This document shows positions 19,379 through 27,232 of a stretch of DNA of 64,000 nt, one piece after another (the first letter of the stretch is position 1; every line of letters begins with the position of its first letter). The DNA is from Anaeromyxobacter sp. Lineage in GTDB: Bacteria; Myxococcota; Myxococcia; Myxococcales; Anaeromyxobacteraceae. Made by a program: the position numbers and the translations under genes. Below the pieces are notes generated by a model that saw nothing but the letters and a program-made list of their open reading frames with translations, was not told the origin of the DNA and made no database searches. Location: positions 1,426,001-1,490,000 of the forward strand of contig JADKCZ010000001.1 of NCBI GenBank assembly GCA_016718565.1. The letters are read 5' to 3'.

Positions 19379-20896
19379 CTAGCCTCCGGCCTCCGGGGGC
19401 TCCGCCAGCGGGAGGGCCAGGGTGAAGGCGGCGCCGCCGCCTGGCCGCTCGCCCACCTCGATCTCGCCGCCGTGCTGCAGCACGATCTTCTTCACCACCG
19501 CCAGCCCCAGGCCGGTGCCGCTGGCCTTGGTGGTGACGTAGGGGTCGAAGACGCGCGCCCGCAGCCCCTGCTCGATGCCCGGCCCCTCGTCGGCCACGGT
19601 CAGGACGGCCCGGTCGCGGCCGCGGGCCACGCCCAGGTGGAGCCGGGCCCGGGCCGGCGCGGCCGCCTGCACCGCGTTCTCGGTGAGGTTGGCCAGCACC
19701 CGCCGCATCATGGTGGGGTCGAGCGCCACCGGCACCAGGCCGCCCGTCCGCACCAGCTCCACGTCGGCGGCCTCGGCCAGCTGCGGGCTGGTCTCCAGGA
19801 AGGCGGCCACGAAGGCGCCCAGGTCGGCGGGCTCGGGCCGCACGTCGGGCAGGCGGGCGAAGGCCGAGAACTCCTCCACCAGCCGCTGCAGCGTGGCCAC
19901 CTCCTGGCGCACGATCTCGCCGGCGTCGCCGAGCAGCCGGCCGAAGGCCGGGTCGCCGCCCGGCTGCTGGCGCCAGCGCGCCTCCAGCTGCTGGAAGGCC
20001 AGCTGGATGGGGGTGAGCGGGTTCTTGATCTCGTGGGCCAGCCGGCGCGCCACCTCCTGCCAGCCGGAGATCTTCTCCAGGTAGACGATCCGGTCCCGGG
20101 CCTGGCGCACCTCGCCGACCATGACGTTGAAGCCGCGCGCCAGCGCCGCCACCTCGTCGCCGCCGCGCTCCGGGGCCACCCGCACCGACAGGTCGCCCGC
20201 TGCCACCCGGCGGTGCGCCTCGGCCAGCCGCGCCAGCCGCCGCACGGTGCGCCGCGCCATCAGGTAGCCGAGCGCCGCCGCCAGCAGGGCCGCCGTCGCC
20301 ACGGTGGCGCCGAAGACCAGCACGATGCTGCGCCGCACCTCGGCGCGGGTCTTCTCCATGTCGCGGGCCGTCTCGGCCAGCTCGCGGGTCTCGTCGAGCT
20401 CGGCGAAGAGCGAGGCCTCCACCGCGAAGGTGGCGCGCAGCGTCCGGCCGTCCGGCAGCGACACCTCCACCGGGGCGGCGCGCCAGCCGGCGGCCTCGTC
20501 GGGCTCGCCCGGCCCATCGGCCTCCGCCAGCACGGCGCCGTCCGGCCCGAGCACCTGGGCGTGGCGCAGGAGCGGCAGCCTGGCCAGCGCCCGCTCCAGG
20601 GCCGGGCGCAGCGCCGCGGTCTCGACCGGCAGGGCCCGGGCCAGGCCGCGGGCCTGCTCGCCGTAGAGCTGCTTGCGGGCCCGGAAGAGCTCCTGGTAGG
20701 TGCCGGGCACGGCCGCCAGCCGCTCCGCCACCCGCGGCGCCAGCCAGACGCCGGCGTTGTTGTCGGCCAGCCAGGCGGCGGCCAGCAGCGCCGGCACCAG
20801 CGGCAGCACCGCCGCCAGCACCAGCGCCGCCATGAGCTTCGCCGCGAACGGCGAGAGGCGCGGCGGCGGGGCACCTGGCTCGACCGCGCCGGTCAC
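19379..20896 (-). CDS. Membrane sensor histidine kinase (NtrY-like)
   Basis: 505-aa kinase. A first membrane helix lies at about 20-45, followed by a periplasmic sensor region of ~150 residues, a second helix (about 200-220) and a HAMP domain (RRLARLAEAHRRVAAGDLSV). HisKA carries the phospho-acceptor H288 in AHEIKNPLTPIQL, a signature of NtrY-type kinases. The ATPase domain has LTENAVQAA, DEGPGI and GTGLGL boxes. GTG start overlaps the stop of the DUF4390 gene by four bases (GTGA). DUF4390 genes are commonly coupled to NtrY-like kinases, so the small exported protein is a plausible input partner. The nearest sigma-54 regulator is at 16176-17597. Confidence 0.92.
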   Translation of the reverse strand: MTGAVEPGAPPPRLSPFAAKLMAALVLAAVLPLVPALLAAAWLADNNAGVWLAPRVAERLAAVPGTYQELFRARKQLYGEQARGLARALPVETAALRPALERALARLPLLRHAQVLGPDGAVLAEADGPGEPDEAAGWRAAPVEVSLPDGRTLRATFAVEASLFAELDETRELAETARDMEKTRAEVRRSIVLVFGATVATAALLAAALGYLMARRTVRRLARLAEAHRRVAAGDLSVRVAPERGGDEVAALARGFNVMVGEVRQARDRIVYLEKISGWQEVARRLAHEIKNPLTPIQLAFQQLEARWRQQPGGDPAFGRLLGDAGEIVRQEVATLQRLVEEFSAFARLPDVRPEPADLGAFVAAFLETSPQLAEAADVELVRTGGLVPVALDPTMMRRVLANLTENAVQAAAPARARLHLGVARGRDRAVLTVADEGPGIEQGLRARVFDPYVTTKASGTGLGLAVVKKIVLQHGGEIEVGERPGGGAAFTLALPLAEPPEAGG

Positions 20897-21543
20897 GGGG
20901 CGGCCACCTCGTCGCGCCCGAAGGTGCGCGAGCGGAGCAGCAGCGCGTCGGCGCCGGGGGTGGGGTCGCGCAGGAAGTAGCCCGCCATGGAGCCGAGCAC
21001 CGAGCGGGAGCCCGCCCCGGGGCGCCCGGTGGTCGGCTTGGCCAGCAGCTCCCGGGTGCGCTGCATCAGCTCGCGCGACACCGGGTTCACCTCCACGCTC
21101 ACCTCGATGCGGAACCGGCCCGGTGGCAGCAGCGCCACCGGCCCGAGGTCGAGCTCGCGCGCCTCCGAGAGGAGGCGGCGCAGCGCCGCGAAGTCGGGCG
21201 CGCTGCGCCGGACCGGGCGCGGCAGGCGGGCGTCGCGCACCACCACCGCGTAGGCCTCGTCCCAGACGTCGAACAGCACCTCCACCACCCGGCCGGTGAC
21301 GCTGACCGGCTCGCCGCCCTGCTCCGGCACCACCGCCACCACCACCGCCACCACGTTGGTGAGGCCGTTGCCGAGCCGCCGCTCCTGCTCGGGCCCGAAG
21401 GCCGGCGAGAGGTCGAGCGTGACGGAGAGCCGGCCCTGCGACACGGCCACCGAGGCCTCCAGCGGCGTGGGCCCTGCCCGGGCCGCGCCCGGCCCGGCGA
21501 GGAGGGCCGCGCAGAGCGCGGCGGCGGCGAGGCGGGCGCTCAC
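20893..21543 (-). CDS. DUF4390 exported protein
   Basis: 216-aa protein with an N-terminal signal peptide (hydrophobic 4-22, ARA-G site) and a mostly beta-rich domain typical of DUF4390 (VSVTGRVVEVLFDVWDEAY ... FRIEVSVEVNPVSRELM). Function of DUF4390 is not established. It sits between a TamA-like barrel gene and an NtrY-like kinase, with GTGA overlaps on both sides, so the three products are made together: an envelope barrel, a periplasmic protein and a sensor kinase. GTG start overlaps the upstream stop. Confidence 0.85.
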   Translation of the reverse strand: MSARLAAAALCAALLAGPGAARAGPTPLEASVAVSQGRLSVTLDLSPAFGPEQERRLGNGLTNVVAVVVAVVPEQGGEPVSVTGRVVEVLFDVWDEAYAVVVRDARLPRPVRRSAPDFAALRRLLSEARELDLGPVALLPPGRFRIEVSVEVNPVSRELMQRTRELLAKPTTGRPGAGSRSVLGSMAGYFLRDPTPGADALLLRSRTFGRDEVAAP

Positions 21544-23051
21544 AGGAGGTTGTCGATGGCCGCGCCGAGCGAGGCGTTGAAGGTGCCGATGGGGGTGTCG
21601 AGCCGCAGCGCCGCGTCCAGCGAGACCGGCCAGCGCGAGAAGGGGGTGCGCTGGCCGCCCAAGGTGGCCGAGGACCAGACGGCCCGCGCGCCCAGCGCCA
21701 GGTAGCCGCGCCGGAAGAAGCGGCCGCGGCTCCAGAGCGGCACGGCGTACTCCAGCCCGCCCATGGCGGCGAAGGCGTCGTAGCGGGAGTCGCTGGAGAA
21801 GTTGAGCTCCAGGGCCCGGCCCAGCGCCGGGCCCACCGCGAAGTAGGAGAGGTCGGCCGGGAAGAACCGCTCGAAGAAGGGCGCCTCACCCTGGGTGGCG
21901 CCCAGGAAGGCCTGCAGCCGGAGCGGCCGCCCCAGCAGGTTGAAGCCGGACTCCAGCTGGAGGGCGTAGCGGCTGTACTCGTAGTCCGAGCCGAACAGCC
22001 TCGAGGAGAAGGTGAGCTGCGCCAGCGAGAAGAGCCCCTCCCTGGGCAGGAAGAGGTCGTCGCGGTCGTCGTACTCCCAGGCCAGGGTCAGCGCCGAGAG
22101 GTCGGAGCGGCCCGGCAGGAGGAAGGGCGGCGGGCCCGCCGGACCGGCCACGCCGGGCAGCTCGGTGGCGGAGAGCTGCTCGTAGCGCCACCCGGCGGTG
22201 ATGCGCTCGAAGGGGCCGGGGCGCAGGCCGGCCAGCACCTCGCCGCCGGCGCGCTGGTAGCGCAGCCGCGGCGCCTGCCCGATGCGCCCGTGGTAGGCGT
22301 CGCAGGCGGCGTCGGGACAGGCCAGCTCCTCGCCGCGCAGCCACAGGGCGTTCACCCCGGCCACGAAGCGGTGGCCCAGCAGGCCGACGTCCGGTGCGTA
22401 GAAGGCGCCGCGCAGGGCGAAGCGGGCCGGGTCGGAGGGGCGGCCGGAGGGGGCGCCGCCGTAGGCGAAGGCGCCGCCCAGGGACAGCCCCTCTCCCAGG
22501 AAGTTCTGCTGCGTCAGGCCGAGCGCGCCGTAGAGCGGCTGGGGCGCGGTGGAGCCCAGCGCCAGCTCGGAGACCAGCAGGGTGTTGCGCTCCACCACCT
22601 CGAAGACCAGCACCACCTGGCCCCGGGCGCTGCCACGCTCCAGGCGCGTCTCCACCGCCGTGAACCAGCCGAGCTGCAGGAGCCGCAGCCTGGAGACCAG
22701 CACCCGCTGCTCGTCCAGGGTCTGGCCCTCCTGCACCACCAGGTGGCGGCGCGCCGCCCACTCCTCGACCCGCCCGAGCCCGGTGAAGCGGACGCGCTCC
22801 ACCAGGTAGGCGCGGGCCGGGATGGCGGTGGGCGCTGCGCCCGCGGCGGACTCGTCCTCGGCCGGGTCACCCGCGCCGGCCGAGCCCGGGTCCGGATCGG
22901 CACCGGCCGCGCCCTCCCCGGGCGCCGGGGTCGCCGGGAGGGCGGCGCCAGGCGGCGGCGCGCCTCCGACGGCCGCGGGCTCGATGGCGCCGGGCCGGCC
23001 AGGGGCGGCGGCGAGCAGGAGCGCGGCGAGGGCGGCGGCGAGCGGGCGCAT
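21540..23051 (-). CDS. TamA/BamA-like outer-membrane protein (single POTRA plus Omp85 barrel)
   Basis: 503-aa Omp85-superfamily protein. The signal peptide (1-22) is followed by a long Ala/Pro/Gly-rich segment to about 78, one recognisable POTRA-like module (YLVERVRFTGLGRVEEW ... VVLVFEVVER, about 80-155) and a C-terminal 16-strand-type barrel (about 165-503) that ends NASLGAAIDNLL. It is shorter than BamA and has fewer POTRA modules than TamA. The BamA proper is at 34471-36855. Likely role: insertion or secretion of an outer-membrane client. TAGAAT (23058-23063) lies 6 nt before the ATG, suggesting a leaderless operon start. Confidence 0.85.
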   Translation of the reverse strand: MRPLAAALAALLLAAAPGRPGAIEPAAVGGAPPPGAALPATPAPGEGAAGADPDPGSAGAGDPAEDESAAGAAPTAIPARAYLVERVRFTGLGRVEEWAARRHLVVQEGQTLDEQRVLVSRLRLLQLGWFTAVETRLERGSARGQVVLVFEVVERNTLLVSELALGSTAPQPLYGALGLTQQNFLGEGLSLGGAFAYGGAPSGRPSDPARFALRGAFYAPDVGLLGHRFVAGVNALWLRGEELACPDAACDAYHGRIGQAPRLRYQRAGGEVLAGLRPGPFERITAGWRYEQLSATELPGVAGPAGPPPFLLPGRSDLSALTLAWEYDDRDDLFLPREGLFSLAQLTFSSRLFGSDYEYSRYALQLESGFNLLGRPLRLQAFLGATQGEAPFFERFFPADLSYFAVGPALGRALELNFSSDSRYDAFAAMGGLEYAVPLWSRGRFFRRGYLALGARAVWSSATLGGQRTPFSRWPVSLDAALRLDTPIGTFNASLGAAIDNLL

Positions 23052-23128
23052 GGCGTGATTCTAGCCCCGGTCGCGCCCGGAGGTGCCTGCCATTCGCCCT
23101 CCGGTGAAGGAGCGCGGCGGGGGGACGG

Positions 23129-23569
23129 CTAGAGCGCGCCGCAGGCCAGCCAGGTCCCCAGCAGCGCCCGCTCCGCCTCGGTGGGGCCCGGGATCGGCGC
23201 CGGCGGCATGGCGGAGTTGGTCCCGGCCGGCCCCTTGGCGGCGAGCTGATCGATGAGGGCCGCGTGCTCGCGGATGACGGCGATCAGGTCGAAGTTGGCG
23301 TGTTGCGGGGCGCCCTGCCGGGCCGCGCCGGTCAGGGCGGAGGCGTGGCAGGTGGTGCAGTGGGTGGAGAAGAAGGTGGCGCCGAAGCTGGCCGGCTCGG
23401 CGCCGCCGTCGCCGCCGCCCGTGTAGCGCAGCGTGGACCCGCCGGACGGACAGGTGGCGCCGCTGGTGGGCTGGTCGACGGGCGCGTCCGAGCCACCGCC
23501 GCAGGCGCCGAGGAGCAAGGCGAAGGCGGCGAGGATCGGGCGGGTGGCGTGCAGCGAGGGGCGGGACAT
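23129..23569 (-). CDS. c-type cytochrome lipoprotein
   Basis: 146-aa protein with a lipoprotein signal (LLGAC) and one haem-attachment motif CTTCH in the middle; the SAMPPAP segment offers a Met as sixth ligand. It is therefore a small mono-haem cytochrome c anchored to a membrane and facing the periplasm. Cysteines upstream (ATC) and at the end (LACGAL) may form a disulfide. A GGAGG precedes the ATG. Electron partners are not encoded nearby. Confidence 0.88.
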   Translation of the reverse strand: MSRPSLHATRPILAAFALLLGACGGGSDAPVDQPTSGATCPSGGSTLRYTGGGDGGAEPASFGATFFSTHCTTCHASALTGAARQGAPQHANFDLIAVIREHAALIDQLAAKGPAGTNSAMPPAPIPGPTEAERALLGTWLACGAL

Positions 23570-23621
23570 GTGGCCTCCGGTGGGAAGGGTGCCCCGTGAG
23601 GACCCTCGGACCGGACTGGCC

Positions 23622-23642
23622 GCCCGCCCCAGGTGGGCGGGC
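23622..23642 (-). terminator. Hairpin terminator after the kinase-PilZ gene
   Basis: Perfect 8-bp stem GCCCGCCC/GGGCGGGC with a 5-nt loop, 10 bp past the kinase stop on the minus strand. No T-run. Confidence 0.5.
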
Positions 23643-23651
23643 CCAGGAGGG

Positions 23652-25856
23652 TCACCCCAGCCGCCGCAGCGTCACGTAGGCCTGGAGCGCCTCCAGGTCG
23701 AGCGGGTCGGCCGCCAGGGCCGCCTCGTAGGAGGCCAGCGCCGCCGGGTCGTTCTTCAGCTTGCGGGCCACCTGCGCCCGGGCCAGGTGGGCCTGGGCCT
23801 CCCGCTCCTTGCCGGGGTGGTCGGCCAGGTAGGCGCGCCGGCGCGCCTCGATGACCGCGTGCGGCAGGCCGGCGGCCACGCAGCGGGCCACGCCGCGGAA
23901 GTTGCCGCGCGGGGCGTCGTAGCGGAGCCGCTCGGCCGGCGTGGAGAGGTTCTGCTGGGCCAGGTCGAGCCGGGCCAGCAGCGCGGTGGCCCGGGCGTGC
24001 TGGTCGGGCCCCTCGGGCCGGGCGCGGATGGCCTCGAGCGCGGCGCGCAGCTCGCGGGCGGCGCGCCGCACCTCGGAGAACTCGGCGTCGTCGGCCAGGC
24101 CCAGCAGGCCGTAGTGGGAGGCCACCGGCCGCGCCTCCAGCTGGCGCAGCCGCTCGGCGGGAAGGGTGGGGGCCGGCGCCTGCGGCCGCGGGCCGGCCCG
24201 GGTGGCGTCGGCCAGGTCGGTCAGCGCGGCCCGCTGCTCCGGCGTCAGGTCGACCAGCTGCACGGCGAAGCCCGGCGCCATCTTCCACTGCGCCGCGTCG
24301 GCCGGAGTGACGTGGCGCACCACCTCGCCGACCAGGGCCACCTTGGCCCGCAGCGCCGGGTGGGCCACGGTGAGCTGGACCCGCCCGAGCAGCGGCGGGA
24401 GGTCGCCCTCGGCCCTGACGAAGAGGCCGGCGCGCGTCACCTCGGCGGCCGACAGCAGCCGCGGGGCGGCGCCGCCGAGCAGCTCCACCTGCACCTCGGG
24501 CAGCGCCGGCGCCGGCGGTGGCGCAGCGGCGGGCGCCGCCGGGTGGGCGGGTCCGGGTGGGGCGGGCGCGGCGGCGGCGGCCGGGCCGGGGGACGGAGGA
24601 TCCGCCCGGACCGCGGGCGCGGCGACGGGCGGAGGTGGGGCCGGGACGAGGGGAGGACTGGCCGCCGGGATGGGCGGGGCGGGGGGGGACACCACGGCGG
24701 CCGCGGCGGGGCCGGGAACCGGGCGGACGGAGGCCGGCTCGAGCGCGGTCGCCTCCAGCCGGTCCTGGATGGCGCGCAGCGCCGCGCCGACCGAGGCCAT
24801 GTCGGCGGGGCGGGCCGCCGGGGCCTTCTCCAGCATGCTCAGCACCAGCCGCTCCAGCTCCGGATCCACGCCGGCCGCCACCTCGGAGGGCGCCGGCGGC
24901 CGCTGCTGCAGGTGGGCCAGCAGGAGCTGGGTGACGGTGCGCCCCTGGAAGGGCAGGCGGCCGGTGAAGAGCTCGTAGGCGATCACCCCGAGCGCGTAGA
25001 CGTCGGTGCGGGCGTCGATGGTGCCGTCGTCGCACTGCTCCGGGGCCATGTACTCGGGCGTGCCGACGATGAGGCCGGACTGCGTATCGGCGGCGGCGGC
25101 GCCGCCGGCCGCGTTGCGCAGCTTGGCGATGCCGAAGTCCACCAGCTTGACGAAGTCCTTCTTGCCGGCGCGCGCCACCAGGAAGACGTTGTCCGGCTTC
25201 AGGTCGCGGTGGACCACGCCCCGCTCGTGGGCGCACTGCAGGGCGTCGCAGAGCTGCTGCAGGACGTCGAGCGCGGCGCGCGGCTCCAGGCGGCCCTGGC
25301 GGGCGCGCGCCGTCAAGGTGACGCCGTCCAGGTACTCCATGACGAAGTAGTACCGGTTGGGCGGGAGCAGGCTGAGGTCGTAGATGGCCACGATGTTCTC
25401 GTGGCCGATGAGGTTGACCGCCCGCGCCTCGTCGTAGAAGCGGGAGACCACCTGCGGGTTCTCGGCGAGGGACTCGTGGAGGAACTTGACCGCCACCTTG
25501 CTGCCGATGACCGGGTGCTCGGCCAGGTAGACGGTGCCCATGCCGCCCCGGCCGAGCAGCCGGACCACCTTGAACGAGCCGACCTGCGAGCCCACCAGGA
25601 GGTCGGGGGCCGGCCCGGCCGCCGCGGCCGGCGGCGCGCCGTCCGAGCCGAGGAGGAGGGTGCGGGGGCTGGCGAACGGGTCGTCGCCGGGGACCAGCGG
25701 CTGGTCCGCCGGCGGGTCGACGATCTGGGGCGCCGCGGGGCGCTCCATCACCACGGTCCGAGCGAGCCTGGGGCAGGAGGAACCTGCGCCATGCGCTCCC
25801 CCGCACAGGGGGCAGGTGATGTCGCCCCCATCGCCGGGGGCGCCCGGTCCATCCAC
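23652..25856 (-). CDS. Ser/Thr protein kinase with PilZ-like and TPR-like C-terminus
   Basis: 734-aa multidomain protein. The N-terminus has a short zinc-ribbon-like CPLCGGAH...C (C15, C18, C28). The kinase domain (about 90-360) has GRGGMGTVY, K124, HRDLKPDN (H216-R217-D218, an RD kinase), DFG and APEQ. An Ala/Pro-rich linker (about 370-430) follows. A PilZ-like segment (about 440-540: EVTRAGLFVRAEG ... GFAVQLVDLTPEQ) could bind c-di-GMP. The end is a helical, J-domain-like region (ARPVASHYGLLGL) plus a TPR-like stretch. The combination suggests c-di-GMP-linked phospho-signalling; c-di-GMP binding is inference because the usual RxxxR motif is not obvious. GTG start with GGAG upstream. Confidence 0.85.
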   Translation of the reverse strand: MDGPGAPGDGGDITCPLCGGAHGAGSSCPRLARTVVMERPAAPQIVDPPADQPLVPGDDPFASPRTLLLGSDGAPPAAAAGPAPDLLVGSQVGSFKVVRLLGRGGMGTVYLAEHPVIGSKVAVKFLHESLAENPQVVSRFYDEARAVNLIGHENIVAIYDLSLLPPNRYYFVMEYLDGVTLTARARQGRLEPRAALDVLQQLCDALQCAHERGVVHRDLKPDNVFLVARAGKKDFVKLVDFGIAKLRNAAGGAAAADTQSGLIVGTPEYMAPEQCDDGTIDARTDVYALGVIAYELFTGRLPFQGRTVTQLLLAHLQQRPPAPSEVAAGVDPELERLVLSMLEKAPAARPADMASVGAALRAIQDRLEATALEPASVRPVPGPAAAAVVSPPAPPIPAASPPLVPAPPPPVAAPAVRADPPSPGPAAAAAPAPPGPAHPAAPAAAPPPAPALPEVQVELLGGAAPRLLSAAEVTRAGLFVRAEGDLPPLLGRVQLTVAHPALRAKVALVGEVVRHVTPADAAQWKMAPGFAVQLVDLTPEQRAALTDLADATRAGPRPQAPAPTLPAERLRQLEARPVASHYGLLGLADDAEFSEVRRAARELRAALEAIRARPEGPDQHARATALLARLDLAQQNLSTPAERLRYDAPRGNFRGVARCVAAGLPHAVIEARRRAYLADHPGKEREAQAHLARAQVARKLKNDPAALASYEAALAADPLDLEALQAYVTLRRLG

Positions 25857-25917
25857 GTTCGCTCCGGAGCTGAAAAAATGAGAGCGTAGCAGAGAAGGGC
25901 ACCTCGGCCGAATCCGC

Positions 25918-25947
25918 TTGACGCCTGCCGCAGAAGGCTGCTTCTAC
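25918..25947 (+). promoter_or_regulatory. Possible promoter of the DUF4912 gene
   Basis: -35 TTGACG (25918-25923) followed after 18 bp by a weak -10, TTCTAC (25942-25947), 13 bp before the ATG. The -10 is poor, so treat as tentative. Confidence 0.4.
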
Positions 25948-25960
25948 CCAGCGAACCACC

Positions 25961-27232
25961 ATGCCAGACAAGAAGATCAAGAAGGCGTCGGTCGCGCGCA
26001 AGGCCTCCGTGGCCGGGCTGAAGACCGCTGCGGCGAAGAAGGCTGCGCAGAAGGCGACCGGCAAGAAGAAGGCCGCACCGAAGACGCCAGCGCCGACGAA
26101 GGCCGCGCCGAGGAAGGCTGCCCCGAAGCAGGCCGCTCCGAAGAAGGCCGCGCCGACGAAGGCCGCCCCGACCAAGGCCGCCCCCACGAAGGCCGCTCCG
26201 AAGAAGGCCGCACCGACCAAGGCCGCTCCGATCAAGGCCGAACCGACGAAGGCCGCCCCGACGAAGGTCGCGCCGACCAAGGCCGCCCCGACGAAGGTCG
26301 CCCCGACGAAGGCCGCTCCGACGAAGGCCGCTCCGACGAAGGCCGCTCCGACGAAGGCCGCCCCGACGAAGGCCGCCCCGACGAAGGCCGCCCCGACGAA
26401 GGCCGCCCCGACGAAGGCCGCCCCGACCAAGGCCGCGCCACGGACCAGGAAGGCCCCGTCCGCGGAGCGGGCTGCCGCTCCGCCGGCCGGCACCGCCTCC
26501 GAGGGCTTCTTCGTGGCCCGGGTCGCCGGCGAGGACGCGGTCCGCGACGCGCCGCGCCCGATGCTGGAGGGGGCCTTCGAGGAGGAGGCCGTCCCCGAGG
26601 CGCCCGACGACGAGGGGCTCGGCGACCTGCCCTGGACCTACGGCGACGACACGCTGGTGGCGCTGCCCCGCGATCCGCAGACGCTCTTCCTCTACTGGGA
26701 CCACGCCCACGCCACGCTGGCAGGCGGCTTCGACGGGCTGGACCACCCGCGCGCCCAGGTCTGGCTCTTCGTCCTGGGCGCCGGCTGGGAGCGGGTGCGG
26801 GTCATCGAATTCGCCCTCGAGGCCCGCGGCTACTACGTCCACGACCTCGAGCCGGGGCGGACCTACCGGGCCGAGATCCACCTGGTGGACCGGCGCGGGC
26901 AGGAGCGCCTGCTGACCCAGGGCTCGAACCCGACCGCGCTGCCGGCGGTGGGACCGTCGCCGGTGGTGGACGACCGCTTCGTCGCCATCCCGTGGGACCT
27001 GCCGCTGCCCACGCTCGTGGGCGCCGGCGCGCCCGGCGGGCCGTTCCCCGAGTCGCTGCGGGCGCTGCTGGCCCGGCTGTCGGACTGGGGCCGCTTCCAG
27101 GTGGGCGGGGCGGGCCGCGGCGCGGGCGGGGTGGGCGGGCGGCCCACGTCGCCGCCGGGAGGAGGCGGGCAGGGGGCCCGGCCCAGCTCGCCGTCGTCGC
27201 CGTTCGGCCCGTTCGACGGCGGGGGGCGCTAG
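25961..27232 (+). CDS. DUF4912 protein with histone-H1-like Lys/Ala/Pro repeat tail
   Basis: 423-aa protein. Residues 1-165 are extremely basic: a Lys/Ala leader and then 23 near-identical five-residue units of APTKA type (variants APKKA, APIKA, EPTKA, APTKV). Such tails resemble H1-like chromatin or polyanion-binding tails. Residues about 215-335 are a DUF4912 domain (LPWTYGDDTLVALPRDP ... LFLYWDH), a carbohydrate-binding-like beta fold often found beside GH57 genes. The C-terminus (about 375-423) is Gly/Ser/Pro-rich. The stop is immediately followed by the ATG of the branching enzyme, so they are one unit and probably act together on alpha-glucan; the role of the tail is unknown. No Shine-Dalgarno. 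Confidence 0.85.
   Translation: MPDKKIKKASVARKASVAGLKTAAAKKAAQKATGKKKAAPKTPAPTKAAPRKAAPKQAAPKKAAPTKAAPTKAAPTKAAPKKAAPTKAAPIKAEPTKAAPTKVAPTKAAPTKVAPTKAAPTKAAPTKAAPTKAAPTKAAPTKAAPTKAAPTKAAPTKAAPRTRKAPSAERAAAPPAGTASEGFFVARVAGEDAVRDAPRPMLEGAFEEEAVPEAPDDEGLGDLPWTYGDDTLVALPRDPQTLFLYWDHAHATLAGGFDGLDHPRAQVWLFVLGAGWERVRVIEFALEARGYYVHDLEPGRTYRAEIHLVDRRGQERLLTQGSNPTALPAVGPSPVVDDRFVAIPWDLPLPTLVGAGAPGGPFPESLRALLARLSDWGRFQVGGAGRGAGGVGGRPTSPPGGGGQGARPSSPSSPFGPFDGGGR
26090..26434 (+). repeat. Tandem 15-bp repeat, about 23 units, inside the DUF4912 gene
   Basis: Twenty-three consecutive in-frame 15-bp units of the form GCC-CCG-ACG-AAG-GCC run from 26090 to 26434. The last nine units (26300-26434) are almost identical, while early ones vary. 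Length is a multiple of three throughout, so gain or loss of units keeps the frame. Confidence 0.95.

Noticed and set aside
26090..26434. Regular repeats suggestive of a CRISPR array
   Set aside because: Units are contiguous 15-mers without spacers, in frame with a long gene, and there are no cas genes.
23332..26493. 1053-codon minus-strand frame beginning with a repeated FVGAA-type sequence
   Set aside because: It is the antisense of the APTKA repeat in the DUF4912 gene, then a shadow of the kinase gene. No start signal or domain.
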